A stretch of 64,000 nucleotides of DNA from Takakia lepidozioides (lineage: Eukaryota; Streptophyta; Takakiopsida; Takakiales; Takakiaceae). The DNA is taken from the NCBI GenBank assembly GCA_030704615.1, contig CM060734.1, positions 2,974,001 through 3,038,000 on the forward strand. Direction: 5' to 3'. A program made the position numbers and the translations under genes. This document shows, piece after piece, positions 20,614 to 32,450 of this stretch; the first letter of the stretch is position 1; each line of letters starts with the position of its first letter. The notes below the pieces were generated by a model. That model did no database searches. It saw only the letters and a program-made list of their open reading frames with translations, and was not told the DNA's origin.

Positions 20614-22302
20614 TGTGGGCACGGGAAGCTCCGTGGTCGTTCTCAATGGAAACGTAAAACGCGGCAGACCCCATTCGATATCCATCCCGGAAAGAGAATT
20701 TCAGCTTGTCGATATCGCCTGGGAGGGCAGGTCTCACCACCTGCAATGACACCAAGCGGCAAAGGGGAATTCGAAGCTTGGCCGGGTACACCATGCCCCC
20801 AGGACCCTGCCAATGTTGCTGTGGGTTGCCTCCAACATCTTGGCAGCGGCCAACTTCATATCCGCCTCAGACATGACGTCTGCTGCAGAGGGTTTTCCGG
20901 CAGCCCACCAGGACCGCCAAATCCAGCCTGTATGCTCCGGGTTTGGGGCCTGGGGATGTCTGGGAGGATGTCATCCTGGTCAGAAAGCTCCCTGTCGTCC
21001 TCCTCAATAGGGTCAGCCACCTACGAAACCACCTCCAGCACTCTCCCCGTCTCTACTGCCCTCTCCCTGGCTTCACCTCGAACTTGCACAATCCGTGCTC
21101 TTTCTGGTGTTCTTTCCTCTCCTCCACTCTCCACCGTATGGGTAATTGCAGGGGCTGCTCTTGCCCGCGATGGTCTAACCGGTGTGGTACTGCCTCTTTG
21201 TGGTGTCTTGGAGGGATCCACCGTCTCTGTGCGTCCCTCGCTTACATTGGCATATGTCATTTGGGCACCCCTGGCCTCTTCAGTGGCCTTTTCTCTTTCC
21301 TCTTGGCTAGCATTCTGTCTCGTCTGTTCTTTTGCCCTCTCTTTTGCCCTCTCACGGGCTTTCTGTTTCTTATTAGGGCTAGCAGCAGGGGAGCCCGGAT
21401 GGACGACCACCTTTGAGGTAGGCGAACTGACACCCTCGCGCGCACTGTGAACTCCCCCCTCCGCAGCCCGTGACGGCTCTCACGCCGGGGATTGCACGTG
21501 CTTGGCTTTCTTCTTCTTCTTTGCTTGGACGGGCCCTACTGCTTCTGCATCAACAACCTCCATTGCCGGATCTGTTGTTCTCACTTCCTCACGCCGTTCA
21601 CCTGCCATGAGGCCTGCACCAACCTCCCCAATGCCTATTCTGTCGTACTCTCGCTGCAGGTCCTCCCGTCCACCAACAAAAGGTTGAAGTTTGCCCTCTC
21701 GCTCCAAGGTGGGCGGTTCAAACATGCGATGAGTTGCAGCAGTCGATGATACCACCAGCGTGCCGGGCTCGTCGTCACTCTGTCATTCCCAAAATCGTGA
21801 GAACCAACATCGGTGCCAAAACCAGCATCGCAACCACCATAGCAACAATCGTGTAACAAAAATGAAAACATAACAAGTTTAGGAAGTATGGAGAGCCATG
21901 CAACAACAATGAAAACAAATGCAACCATTGCCTGAGAATGACATGCACAAGCAGCCTTCTCTAGAGCTGCCGGATTTGCACACGCATTGCAAACAATCTA
22001 AGGTTCACTCAACTATCTAAGGTTCACTCATCCAGCGAAGCCAGGATGAAGATGCAAAAACAAAACGAGGCAACAAAGCGAAAGCGAAAGCAAAATCGAA
22101 CAAAGCGAAAGCAGAAGTGGCTTGCCTGAGAGTACTCGGCTTCAGTTGGCGCGGGTTGTGAGCAAGACACTGGAATCTCCTGCTGGAGCTTCAGTTTAGC
22201 CATGCGAGAGATTGGCCGTCGTCCGTAGTACAGAGCTTTCAACTTCCGCCGCGGTCTGGATGTGAGGTCTTTCTCAGGAGAGCCACGCCCTTCAGGCGGC
22301 AT
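20609..22302 (-). pseudogene. 5' half of ParB-methylase gene, tandem unit 1
   Basis: Minus strand: start ATG at 22302 (MPPEGRG), exon 1, an intron with a (GCTTTC)n tract, then exon 2 (SDDEPGTLVV from about 21785) up to the gypsy insertion point. It is in better frame than the left copy through the charged region (PGSPAASPNKKQ to ERAVETGRVLEVVS) but carries nonsense codons: TGA after KHVQSPA (near 21480) and TAG after VLEVVS (near 21020), where the left copy has CAG. The first base pairs (GGAAG) are the gypsy target duplication. Confidence 0.85.
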
Positions 22303-22509
22303 AAGTCCCAGCCAAAATGGAAAAAATCTCCGTTTTTGGGGTACATGCCTCGAATAGCATGTTAAGCCAAGATTAGCATCAGATTTAGGGTACATATCCA
22401 GGAAGCCATGTGTCGCCAGCCCGAATGAAAACGGATGGCGGTGGACATTTATTGCCCAACTGCGCAATTAAATGTCGGATGAAGCCCTCCATGTCGGATG
22501 AAAATCGAC

Positions 22510-24100
22510 GGAACTCGGCCCGGAATTTCCAACGTAGAGGTAATTCGGAGCGCTGCAGGATGGAAATCCGACGCCGGATTTCCATCCTGCAGGTAATTCG
22601 GAGCGCAGCAGGATGGAAATTCAGCGCCGAATTTCCATCCTGCAAGGTAGGGCGGCGCGCGAAATTTCCCTCACGCAGGTAATTTCAAAGCGGATGGATG
22701 GAAATCCGGCGCCGGATTTCCATCCGCGCAGGTAGGGCGGCGGGCGAAATTTCCCTCACGCAGGTAATTCGGAGGCGGATTTCCATCCGCAAGGTTGGTC
22801 GGAGAGCGGATGGATGGAGATCCGGCGCCGAATTTCCATCCAACAGGTAAGTAGGATCGCTGGCGTATGGATATTTGGCGCCGAATTTCCATTCGCCAGG
22901 TATTTCGAAGCGCTGAATTACCTTCCTGCAGGTAATTCTGAGCGTGTCCGATTGATTTTTCGGAGAAAAACAAACCTAACTGTTTGTTTTGTGGCTGAAG
23001 TGCACTTGTAGACACGTTTTTCTTGGAATCCTTGACTGCTAGAGGCAAATCGGAACAGCCTCGGACGGAAATTCGGCGCCGTTTTTCCATTCTGGGAGGT
23101 TTTTACAACTTCCTTTGAGGGGGCCCCGATGGAAATTCGGCGCCGAATTTCCATCCGGGGGATGGTCTCTGTCGGAGAGGTGTCGGCCTCTCCGCCGCTC
23201 TGTTGGATATTCGGTGCCGAATTTCCGTCCGGGGGTTGAAATATGACGGCCAGGTGCCGGCCTCTCCCCCCTCCCTGACTGCATTGGAACGGCCCCGGAT
23301 GGAAATTCGGCGCCGTTTTTCCATCTGGGGAGGTTTTTATGTCGGCCAGTTTTCGGCTTGACCCCCCGACACGACTTCCTTTGGGGGGGCCCGGATGGAA
23401 ATTCGGCGCCGAATCTCCATATAGGGGATGCTCTCTGTCGAACACGTGCCGGCCTCTACGCCCGAGGCGACTTCATCCGGGCGTCCCCTGTTGGATATTC
23501 AGTGCCGAATTTCCGTCCGGGGGTTGAAATGTGACGGCCAGGTGCCGGCCTCTCCCCCCTCCCCGACTGCATCCGAACCGTCCCGGATGGAAATTCGGCG
23601 CCGTTTTTCCATCTGGGGATGTTTTTATGCCGGCCAGTTTTCGGCCTGACCCCCCGACACGACTTCCTTTGGGGGGGCCCGGATGGAAATTCGGCGCCGA
23701 ATGTCCATCCAGGGGATGTTCTCTGTCGCACACGCGCCAGCCTCTGCGCCCGAGGCGACTTCATCCGGGCTTCCCCTGTTGTATATTCGGTGCCGAATTT
23801 CCGTCCGGGGGTTGTAATGTGAGGGCCAGATGGCGGCCTTTCCCCCGAGCCGACTGCATCCGAAAGGCCTCGGATGGAAATTCGGCGCCGCTTTTCCATC
23901 CGCGGAGGTTTTTAGGTCGGCCAGTTTTCGGCCTGACCCCCCGACATGACTTCCTTTGGGTGGATCCGAATGGAAATTCGGCGCTGAATTTCCATCCGGA
24001 GGATATTTTCTGTCGGACACGTGCCAGCATCTCTGCCCCATACGACTTCATCCGTGCGGCCCCTGTTGGGTATTGGGTGCCGAATTTCCATTCGGGGGTA
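22510..24100. repeat. Central palindrome array, unit 1
   Basis: Reverse-complement counterpart of 160-2460, with the same palindrome core and the same sub-blocks. The large hairpin is reduced to one arm and the ~83-bp block to two or three units. It includes GGAGAAAAACAAACC-type non-palindromic spacer near 22960-23040 not present in the left copy. It lies between the ParB gene start (22302, leftward) and the transposase start (24480, rightward), so it is the shared 5' region of both genes. Confidence 0.9.
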
Positions 24101-24479
24101 GTAATGTGACGGCACGGTGCCGGCTTCTCCCCTTCAGCCGACATCATCCGGACGGCCCCCCACTTTCTGACTGCATACCGTTGGCAGTTATTGCGCAAAG
24201 ACCAAGGGCCGCATTCCGGAGACAAGGTTCATTAACACTCTGACTCTGGATTTTTGAGATAGTTGGCTCCCTGGATTTGGACCAGGCTTCGTCGCTCGGA
24301 CAAATCGGCACCGCATTCCTTCCCATCGCTGCATCCCCCTTCTACCAGGGAGCTTCCCCGCACGCCATCCTGGCAGTCTTGTGTGCACATCTCCCATGGC
24401 GGAAAACCCGAGCGCTACAGTGTACTGCCCTCCTCATGAGCATAGAGCTTCATTTCCGTGAAGAGGGGACATCTGCCGG

Positions 24480-27400
24480 GTGATGGAGAAATATTTGTGC
24501 GATCGATACCACCTGAAACCGGTGTCGGTTTTTTTGGAGGAAATAAATGACTCAAATGGCCTTGTTGTCGAGAGTATTGTTGTGCTCCACGATGATTTCG
24601 GCGATGGCAGGGAATGGCGAGTTCCACCATCGGACAACGTCATATACAGGGCTGTTGGGGACTTCATTTGCCCGCCAAATGCACCTTCTATCCTGGCGCC
24701 TTCCACGAAACAATCCGCGAATCAGAGAGTGGCTACCTCAAAGAGAGAAGTCCGCAACGAAGTAAATCCAGAGCCGAACCCATCCATGAAGACGAGCGAG
24801 AACCGGGTTGTTCACAACCTGTCCGACTCAGACGAGGTCATGGAAGTTCCGAGGTCGTCCTGGAGATCAGGCAAGTCCTCAATGGACGTCAGTGGAGGAG
24901 GGAGTCATATTCCCAGCACGAGCACCGCAGTTCGATCTATTCTTGAAATTCTGCGAGGGCTTCACCTGGAGGGACACCGGTCAGAGCTGGCCGGGCTGGA
25001 CTACAGCAAGTTCGCAATTAAATTGGTTACATGCCTTCCCGCCAACGTCGACGGTAATATCTTCTTTGAGTTCCCTCCTCGGGCGGACTACTCGAGGGCG
25101 TCCGGAATGTTGACAGATATGGATAGAAAACATGACGGTCATCCTTGGTGCGTTACCAAAACCACCAGCATGAAGATGCTCAATGGTGTGCGGGTGCGCT
25201 ACGTTGTTTGTGCGGGCGCGTTGCGGTGTTTCTCCCCAACTTGCTTCCACTTTAAATCTAGAGGTCACAGGAACGAGACCGATTGGACAGGCACAGCTCA
25301 TCAACCATTTTGAGCTCAGGAGAAGGTTCCGAACTCCACATTTAAGTGTGCGCATTGCAAAGAACCACCACACTGCATGTCTGTTTGTAATGCCAAGCAC
25401 TTCTATGTGTTGCACCGTTTCCCTGTCCTCACCCGAGCTTGCATACACGTTGGTTCCCATTGTCACAAATTGGCGAGGGGGAACTCGCGGGAGGCTACCC
25501 ACGAAGCAGAGCAGCTCATTCAGGAGGAGGTTAAGTTGAGACCGGGTGCCAAACCCAAACAGATACAGCTCCAAGCCGCCCATAAGATGGCATTGGCCAG
25601 AATTATGTCGGAAGACGGCTCCGATAGAGTTCCTCTCGATGAGAAGGAAATGGAGGCATTGCTGGAGTCGGTGTCCCACGTATGTTCACCGAATGTCCGA
25701 AACCACATTGTCTCATGCAAACAGAAAATTGGGCGTGGCTCGGATATGCACTCCATTCTGGAGGTGAAGCGACGATGTGGATATAACTACATTCATGGAA
25801 GTAGGTTTCCAGGACAAGGGACTGAGGCAGATCGTTGTTTTGTATTCAAAATGTCCACGTGTGGACCTGGCAGCGGCGTCGAACTGGTCGACAGGATAAC
25901 GAGTGGGGACTTGTCAAACAGTTGGGTCATGTTCGACCATATCAAGCGAATTACAAATCACCAGTGGGTGACAATGGGTGCACATGTCTACGACACCCAC
26001 TGCAGGATGCTAATGACAATTGCTATTTGTGAGATGAAATGAGAGGACACACAATCGGAGATGCTTCTTTGGCAGGGAATAAACGAACAGATGGCCAAGG
26101 CGGGATTGCCCCCTCCCAATTTCCGTGGTTTCATGGCGGACGACGTACAAGCAAATTGGGCTGCCATCTGAAGGGTGTATGGGCAAGACCCCAATGTTCC
26201 CATGGAAGGCAAGGAGAGATCTTGTGGGTTCCATTTTCTGCAGAGCCTTTCGCAGTACACAACCAGGCTCGTGGCGCCAGATTTCAGAGAGGAGCACCGT
26301 TCCATGTGCCTTGCGTGGAAGCGCGCTCCCACCTTGGATGATGCAGAGACACAGTTTGCATGTATACGGGCTTGGTGGACATCGTCAGGTGCTGTAAGGA
26401 AATTAGACGAGGGAGCAATGGTCAGTTGGCTAGCATGGTGGCATTATCGTTTCCTCCAGTTCGGCGACTATATGCGGGAGGTGAATTGCACGAATTCGCG
26501 TCCCGTTGAATATTATTCTTGGCCATATTTGTAACTTGCTTGTAACCTCAACATGTGCTTGTGCAGGAAATGTGTCTCGACTCCGACACCGACATGCCCA
26601 CGACAAACATGGCCGAATCAGTGCACTCTTCCTGGCGTGCCTCCTCTGTGGCGCATCTGGAAGACATCCTCACTGCCACAACGGAGGACATTGTGAGGTC
26701 AATTATGCAGCAATGCAGGTACAACGAGTTCTTGAAAGGGAAACAGTGGGGCTTGGGGCCGGACAGGCAGGAAATGCTGATGCGGACTGCCTCTAGATCG
26801 AAGAATCCTCGGAAGTGGGCGGCGGCCTTGCGAGAGGGCCTTCGGGACACGCCATTACTGCGAAGAGGCCAACATTTGGAAGGAGATGTTCATACCCGTC
26901 CAGTGAGACGAAGACTTGACGAGGCACCTAGCGGAGAAGAGGATTCATGGCGAGCTGACAAGAATATTCGCACGCTCCCTCGTGGTCCGGTGATGTTGCC
27001 CGAGGAGGTCTCGTCGAGCACCGCAAGTCCTGCACGTTCAAGATCGCCATCTCCTTTGAGCACAAGGCGCGTGCCCCGGCAACATAACGAGCCATCTGTA
27101 GTAAAGCAGTACAACATTCCCATTGTGGAGACAAGAGTGTCGGAGTCACAGTGGAGAATTGCGAGGACATTGCCGGCATTTCGAGGGAAATGCTGCGCCA
27201 TCCGGGTGGATACGAGAGCACGCTGTGGTGAGATGATTCGGAGGAACCCACATGGTGCTGTACCTGTACCTTGTTTCAGCGGCAGATTTTTTACTCCCAC
27301 ATTTGCTCACGCCACAACGCAGACATTTTGGTTCTGTAGGCACGACATAATGACCTGTGTATTTGGCAAGCCCAAGTACGGGATTCATGGAATGCCGGAG

Positions 27401-27985
27401 CCTCCGGGCGTCTGGCCTGTTGCACCGGGTTGCAGCCTCTCTCAGAATGAGGCGGATGCTCTATCTGCAGCAGGATTTCGAATGGTGCAACGCACAGACA
27501 TCCCGGCCCACGCATTTCCGGTTCCTCAGACCCAGCCATTGCAGACTGCTCGGTCCAGTAGAGACGGATTGGACAATTTTGCACATCCCACAATGCGATT
27601 CGGAATCGTGAAGAGACGACACCCTCCCAACAAGTTGAATGAGACTCGGATTGCCAATGCTCTTGGGATGGCTTGCACTATTCAGAGCTCCGTGGACGTA
27701 CCCCCACCCGGCCTTGGGCGTGTGTATCGGATGGCAACGGCCGGCTCGGCTGTACGCGACGATGTATACACAATTACGATTGGAGTGGAGCCGACTTGCA
27801 ATTGTACGGACTTCTCGTTGATGGAAGCAAAGAAGCGTTCGAAGTATTATCCGTGCAAGCATCTGTATTACATTTACCTGAAGAGGTTGAGGATGAATGT
27901 GACTATTGATGACTTTATTCATGCACCGGCGTTGAGCGTGAACAAGCTGCACAAACTCCTCCTTAGGGATTCCAGAAATCATTGA
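24480..27985 (+). pseudogene. MULE-like transposase with SWIM zinc finger, unit 1
   Basis: One frame from ATG 24480 to 26480, a phase-0 GT-AG intron 26481-26566, then an open frame 26567-27985. N-terminal cysteine/histidine pattern: CAGALRCFSPTCFHF, KCAHCKEPPHC, ACIHVGSHCH. DDE-like core: VYDTHCRM (about 25991), FMADDVQANWAAI (26139), then SCGFHF. C-terminal hallmarks: TTNMAESVHSSW and a SWIM finger CNC...CKH at 27797-27862. These fit Mutator-like transposases (family knowledge). Three in-frame TGA codons (25311, 26040, 26169) interrupt it, each explicable as CGA to TGA. An extra 5' exon in 24270-24480 is possible. The cysteine region may be a WRKY-GCM1-type finger (inference). Confidence 0.8.
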
Positions 27986-28111
27986 TGGGGCAAAGGGAAT
28001 CCTCCATATGGATATTTTCAATTGCATTTTGTTGTATCAGACTTTTTTTTGCAGTGTAATGAAATGCACCCCAAAACTCCTGGAATGAGGCAATATTCCA
28101 TTCAAACTGAG

Positions 28112-28589
28112 ACCTCGTGGTGGGGGTCGTGGGGAGTCTTGGGACTCATCACGGTCCAGAGGGGCCGTGGTGAGTGGGCCAAGACTCACCACGACTCATC
28201 ATCGGGAGTCGAGGGTTTTCGTGGTGGTTCGCCATAAAATGGCATGGCTGGTTGTGAAACCCCCGTGGACAGCTACAGAAGTATATATAAGGGGAGTAGT
28301 GACCCCGAGAACGGTGCAAGCCCGTTGGTGACCAAAAACTAGTGAGTAAGCGAGCGAGCCGGAAAGCGACCAAAGAGTGGGGAGCTGTTCCGGACTGCCA
28401 TCTACCAAAGGGAATTCCACTAGTCCCAAATAGGTGGAGGGTTTAGTGGGAAGCGAAGGGGGACCTTTATGTCCCGGTGAGCAGCCGAAGCTCCAAGTTG
28501 GCCCGGCGGCCAGGTTGGGAGTCAGGCGCGCGCATCAAAGCGAGTAACTATGACGTGAAGGGGAGCTTACCGAAGGGAGGTGCGCGACA
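28112..28589 (+). repeat. Truncated LTR at start of unit 2
   Basis: Copy of 20131-20608, including its TATA box, starting abruptly at the tandem junction. It is not a separate retrotransposon insertion. Confidence 0.93.
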
Positions 28590-30272
28590 GGAAGTGTGGG
28601 CACGGGAAGCTCCGTGGTCGTTCTCAATGGAAACGTAAAACGCGGCAGACCCCATTCGATATCCATCCCGGAAAGAGAATTTCAGCTTGTCGATATCGCC
28701 TGGGAGGGCAGGTCTCACCACCTGCAATGACACCAAGCGGCAAAGGGGAATTCGAAGCTTGGCCGGGTACACCATGCCCCCCAGGACCCTGCCAATGTTG
28801 CTGTGGGTTGCCTCCAACATCTTGGCAGCGGCCAACTTCATATCCGCCTCAGACATGACGTCTGCTGCAGAGGGGTTTTCCGGCAGCCCACCAGGACCGC
28901 CAAATCCAGCCTGTATGCTCCGGGTTTGGGGCCTGGGGATGTCTGGGAGGATGTCATCCTGGTCAGAAAGCTCCCTGTCGTCCTCCTCAATAGGGTCAGC
29001 CACCTACGAAACCACCTCCAGCACTCTCCCCGTCTCTACTGCCCTCTCCCTGGCTTCACCTCGAACTTGCACAATCCGTGCTCTTTCTGGTGTTCTTTCC
29101 TCTCCTCCACTCTCCACCGTATGGGTAATTGCAGGGGCTGCTCTTGCCCGCGATGGTCTAACCGGTGTGGTACTGCCTCTTTGTGGTGTCTTGGAGGGAT
29201 CCACCGTCTCTGTGCGTCCCTCGCTTACATTGGCATATGTCATTTGGGCACCCCTGGCCTCTTCAGTGGCCTTTTCTCTTTCCTCTTGGCTAGCATTCTG
29301 TCTCGTCTGTTCTTTTGCCCTCTCTTTTGCCCTCTCACGGGCTTTCTGTTTCTTATTAGGGCTAGCAGCAGGGGAGCCCGGATGGACGACCACCTTTGAG
29401 GTAGGCGAACTGACACCCTCGCGCGCACTGTGAACTCCCCCCTCCGCAGCCCGTGACGGCTCTCACGCCGGGGATTGCACGTGCTTGGCTTTCTTCTTCT
29501 TCTTTGCTTGGACGGGCCCTACTGCTTCTGCATCAACAACCTCCATTGCCGGATCTGTTGTTCTCACTTCCTCACGCCGTTCACCTGCCATGAGGCCTGC
29601 ACCAACCTCCCCAATGCCTATTCTGTCGTACTCTCGCTGCAGGTCCTCCCGTCCACCAACAAAAGGTTGAAGTTTGCCCTCTCGCTCCAAGGTGGGCGGT
29701 TCAAACATGCGATGAGTTGCAGCAGTCGATGATACCACCAGCGTGCCGGGCTCGTCGTCACTCTGTCATTCCCAAAATCGTGAGAACCAACATCGGTGCC
29801 AAAACCAGCATCGCAACCACCATAGCAACAATCGTGTAACAAAAATGAAAACATAACAAGTTTAGGAAGTATGGAGAGCCATGCAACAACAATGAAAACA
29901 AATGCAACCATTGCCTGAGAATGACATGCACAAGCAGCCTTCTCTAGAGCTGCCGGATTTGCACACGCATTGCAAACAATCTAAGGTTCACTCATCCAGC
30001 GAAGCCAGGATGAAGATGCAAAAACAAAACGAGGCAACAAAGCGAAAGCGAAAGCGAAAGCAAAATCGAACAAAGCGAAAGCAGAAGTGGCTTGCCTGAG
30101 AGTACTCGGCTTCAGTTGGCGCGGGTTGTGAGCAAGACACTGGAATCTCCTGCTGGAGCTTCAGTTTAGCCATGCGAGAGATTGGCCGTCGTCCGTAGTA
30201 CAGAGCTTTCAACTTCCGCCGCGGTCTGGATGTGAGGTCTTTCTCAGGAGAGCCACGCCCTTCAGGCGGCAT
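28590..30272 (-). pseudogene. 5' half of ParB-methylase gene, unit 2
   Basis: Near-identical to 20609-22302 with the same TGA and TAG. It differs by single-base indels near 28783 and 28875, loss of a 19-bp repeat in the intron region, and extra GCGAAA repeats near 30045. The ParB part from ADPIEEDD to ASRAHTS is one open frame here. Confidence 0.85.
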
Positions 30273-30479
30273 AAGTCCCAGCCAAAATGGAAAAAAATCT
30301 CCGTTTTTGGGGTACATGCCTCGAATAGCATGTTAAGCCAAGATTAGCATCAGATTTAGGGTACATATCCAGGAAGCCATGTGTCGCCAGCCCGAATGAA
30401 AACGGATGGCGGTGGACATTTATTGCCCAACTGCGCAATTAAATGTCGGATGAAGCCCTCCATGTCGGATGAAAATCGA

Positions 30480-32071
30480 CGGAACTCGGCCCGGAATTTC
30501 CAACGTAGAGGTAATTCGGAGCGCTGCAGGATGGAAATCCGACGCCGGATTTCCATCCTGCAGGTAATTCGGAGCGCAGCAGGATGGAAATTCAGCGCCG
30601 AATTTCCATCCTGCAAGGTAGGGCGGCGCGCGAAATTTCCCTCACGCAGGTAATTTCAAAGCGGATGGATGGAAATCCGGCGCCGGATTTCCATCCGCGC
30701 AGGTAGGGCGGCGGGCGAAATTTCCCTCACGCAGGTAATTCGGAGGCGGATTTCCATCCGCAAGGTTGGTCGGAGAGCGGATGGATGGAGATCCGGCGCC
30801 GAATTTCCATCCAACAGGTAAGTAGGATCGCTGGCGTATGGATATTTGGCGCCGAATTTCCATTCGCCAGGTATTTCGAAGCGCTGAATTACCTTCCTGC
30901 AGGTAATTCTGAGCGTGTCCGATTGATTTTTCGGAGAAAAACAAACCTAACTGTTTGTTTTGTGGCTGAAGTGCACTTGTAGACACGTTTTTCTTGGAAT
31001 CCTTGACTGCTAGAGGCAAATCGGAACAGCCTCGGACGGAAATTCGGCGCCGTTTTTCCATTCTGGGAGGTTTTTACAACTTCCTTTGAGGGGGCCCCGA
31101 TGGAAATTCGGCGCCGAATTTCCATCCGGGGGATGGTCTCTGTCGGAGAGGTGTCGGCCTCTCCGCCGCTCTGTTGGATATTCGGTGCCGAATTTCCGTC
31201 CGGGGGTTGAAATATGACGGCCAGGTGCCGGCCTCTCCCCCCTCCCTGACTGCATTGGAACGGCCCCGGATGGAAATTCGGCGCCGTTTTTCCATCTGGG
31301 GAGGTTTTTATGTCGGCCAGTTTTCGGCTTGACCCCCCGACACGACTTCCTTTGGGGGGGCCCGGATGGAAATTCGGCGCCGAATCTCCATATAGGGGAT
31401 GCTCTCTGTCGAACACGTGCCGGCCTCTACGCCCGAGGCGACTTCATCCGGGCGTCCCCTGTTGGATATTCAGTGCCGAATTTCCGTCCGGGGGTTGAAA
31501 TGTGACGGCCAGGTGCCGGCCTCTCCCCCCTCCCCGACTGCATCCGAACCGTCCCGGATGGAAATTCGGCGCCGTTTTTCCATCTGGGGATGTTTTTATG
31601 CCGGCCAGTTTTCGGCCTGACCCCCCGACACGACTTCCTTTGGGGGGGCCCGGATGGAAATTCGGCGCCGAATGTCCATCCAGGGGATGTTCTCTGTCGC
31701 ACACGCGCCAGCCTCTGCGCCCGAGGCGACTTCATCCGGGCTTCCCCTGTTGTATATTCGGTGCCGAATTTCCGTCCGGGGGTTGTAATGTGAGGGCCAG
31801 ATGGCGGCCTTTCCCCCGAGCCGACTGCATCCGAAAGGCCTCGGATGGAAATTCGGCGCCGCTTTTCCATCCGCGGAGGTTTTTAGGTCGGCCAGTTTTC
31901 GGCCTGACCCCCCGACATGACTTCCTTTGGGTGGATCCGAATGGAAATTCGGCGCTGAATTTCCATCCGGAGGATATTTTCTGTCGGACACGTGCCAGCA
32001 TCTCTGCCCCATACGACTTCATCCGTGCGGCCCCTGTTGGGTATTGGGTGCCGAATTTCCATTCGGGGGTA
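30480..32071. repeat. Central palindrome array, unit 2
   Basis: Copy of 22510-24100 with no difference that I could see by eye. An array this palindromic would be expected to lose or gain units readily, so its identity to unit 1 argues that the triplication is very recent. Confidence 0.9.
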
Positions 32072-32450
32072 GTAATGTGACGGCACGGTGCCGGCTTCTC
32101 CCCTTCAGCCGACATCATCCGGACGGCCCCCCACTTTCTGACTGCATACCGTTGGCAGTTATTGCGCAAAGACCAAGGGCCGCATTCCGGAGACAAGGTT
32201 CATTAACACTCTGACTCTGGATTTTTGAGATAGTTGGCTCCCTGGATTTGGACCAGGCTTCGTCGCTCGGACAAATCGGCACCGCATTCCTTCCCATCGC
32301 TGCATCCCCCTTCTACCAGGGAGCTTCCCCGCACGCCATCCTGGCAGTCTTGTGTGCACATCTCCCATGGCGGAAAACCCGAGCGCTACAGTGTACTGCC
32401 CTCCTCATGAGCATAGAGCTTCATTTCCGTGAAGAGGGGACATCTGCCGG

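Noticed and set aside
20943-21450. Long plus-strand frames opposite the ParB gene in each tandem unit
   Set aside because: Shadow frames of the minus-strand ParB exon. The minus-strand frame matches the spliced left gene and the plus frames match nothing.
24480-26480. TGA as a recoded sense codon (selenocysteine or alternative code)
   Set aside because: Other reading frames in the window end normally at TGA (for example the gypsy chromodomain), and comparisons show CGA at equivalent positions, so CpG decay is simpler.
28112-28589. Independent solo LTR or new gypsy insertion
   Set aside because: It starts mid-LTR exactly at the tandem junction and is only part of the duplicated unit.
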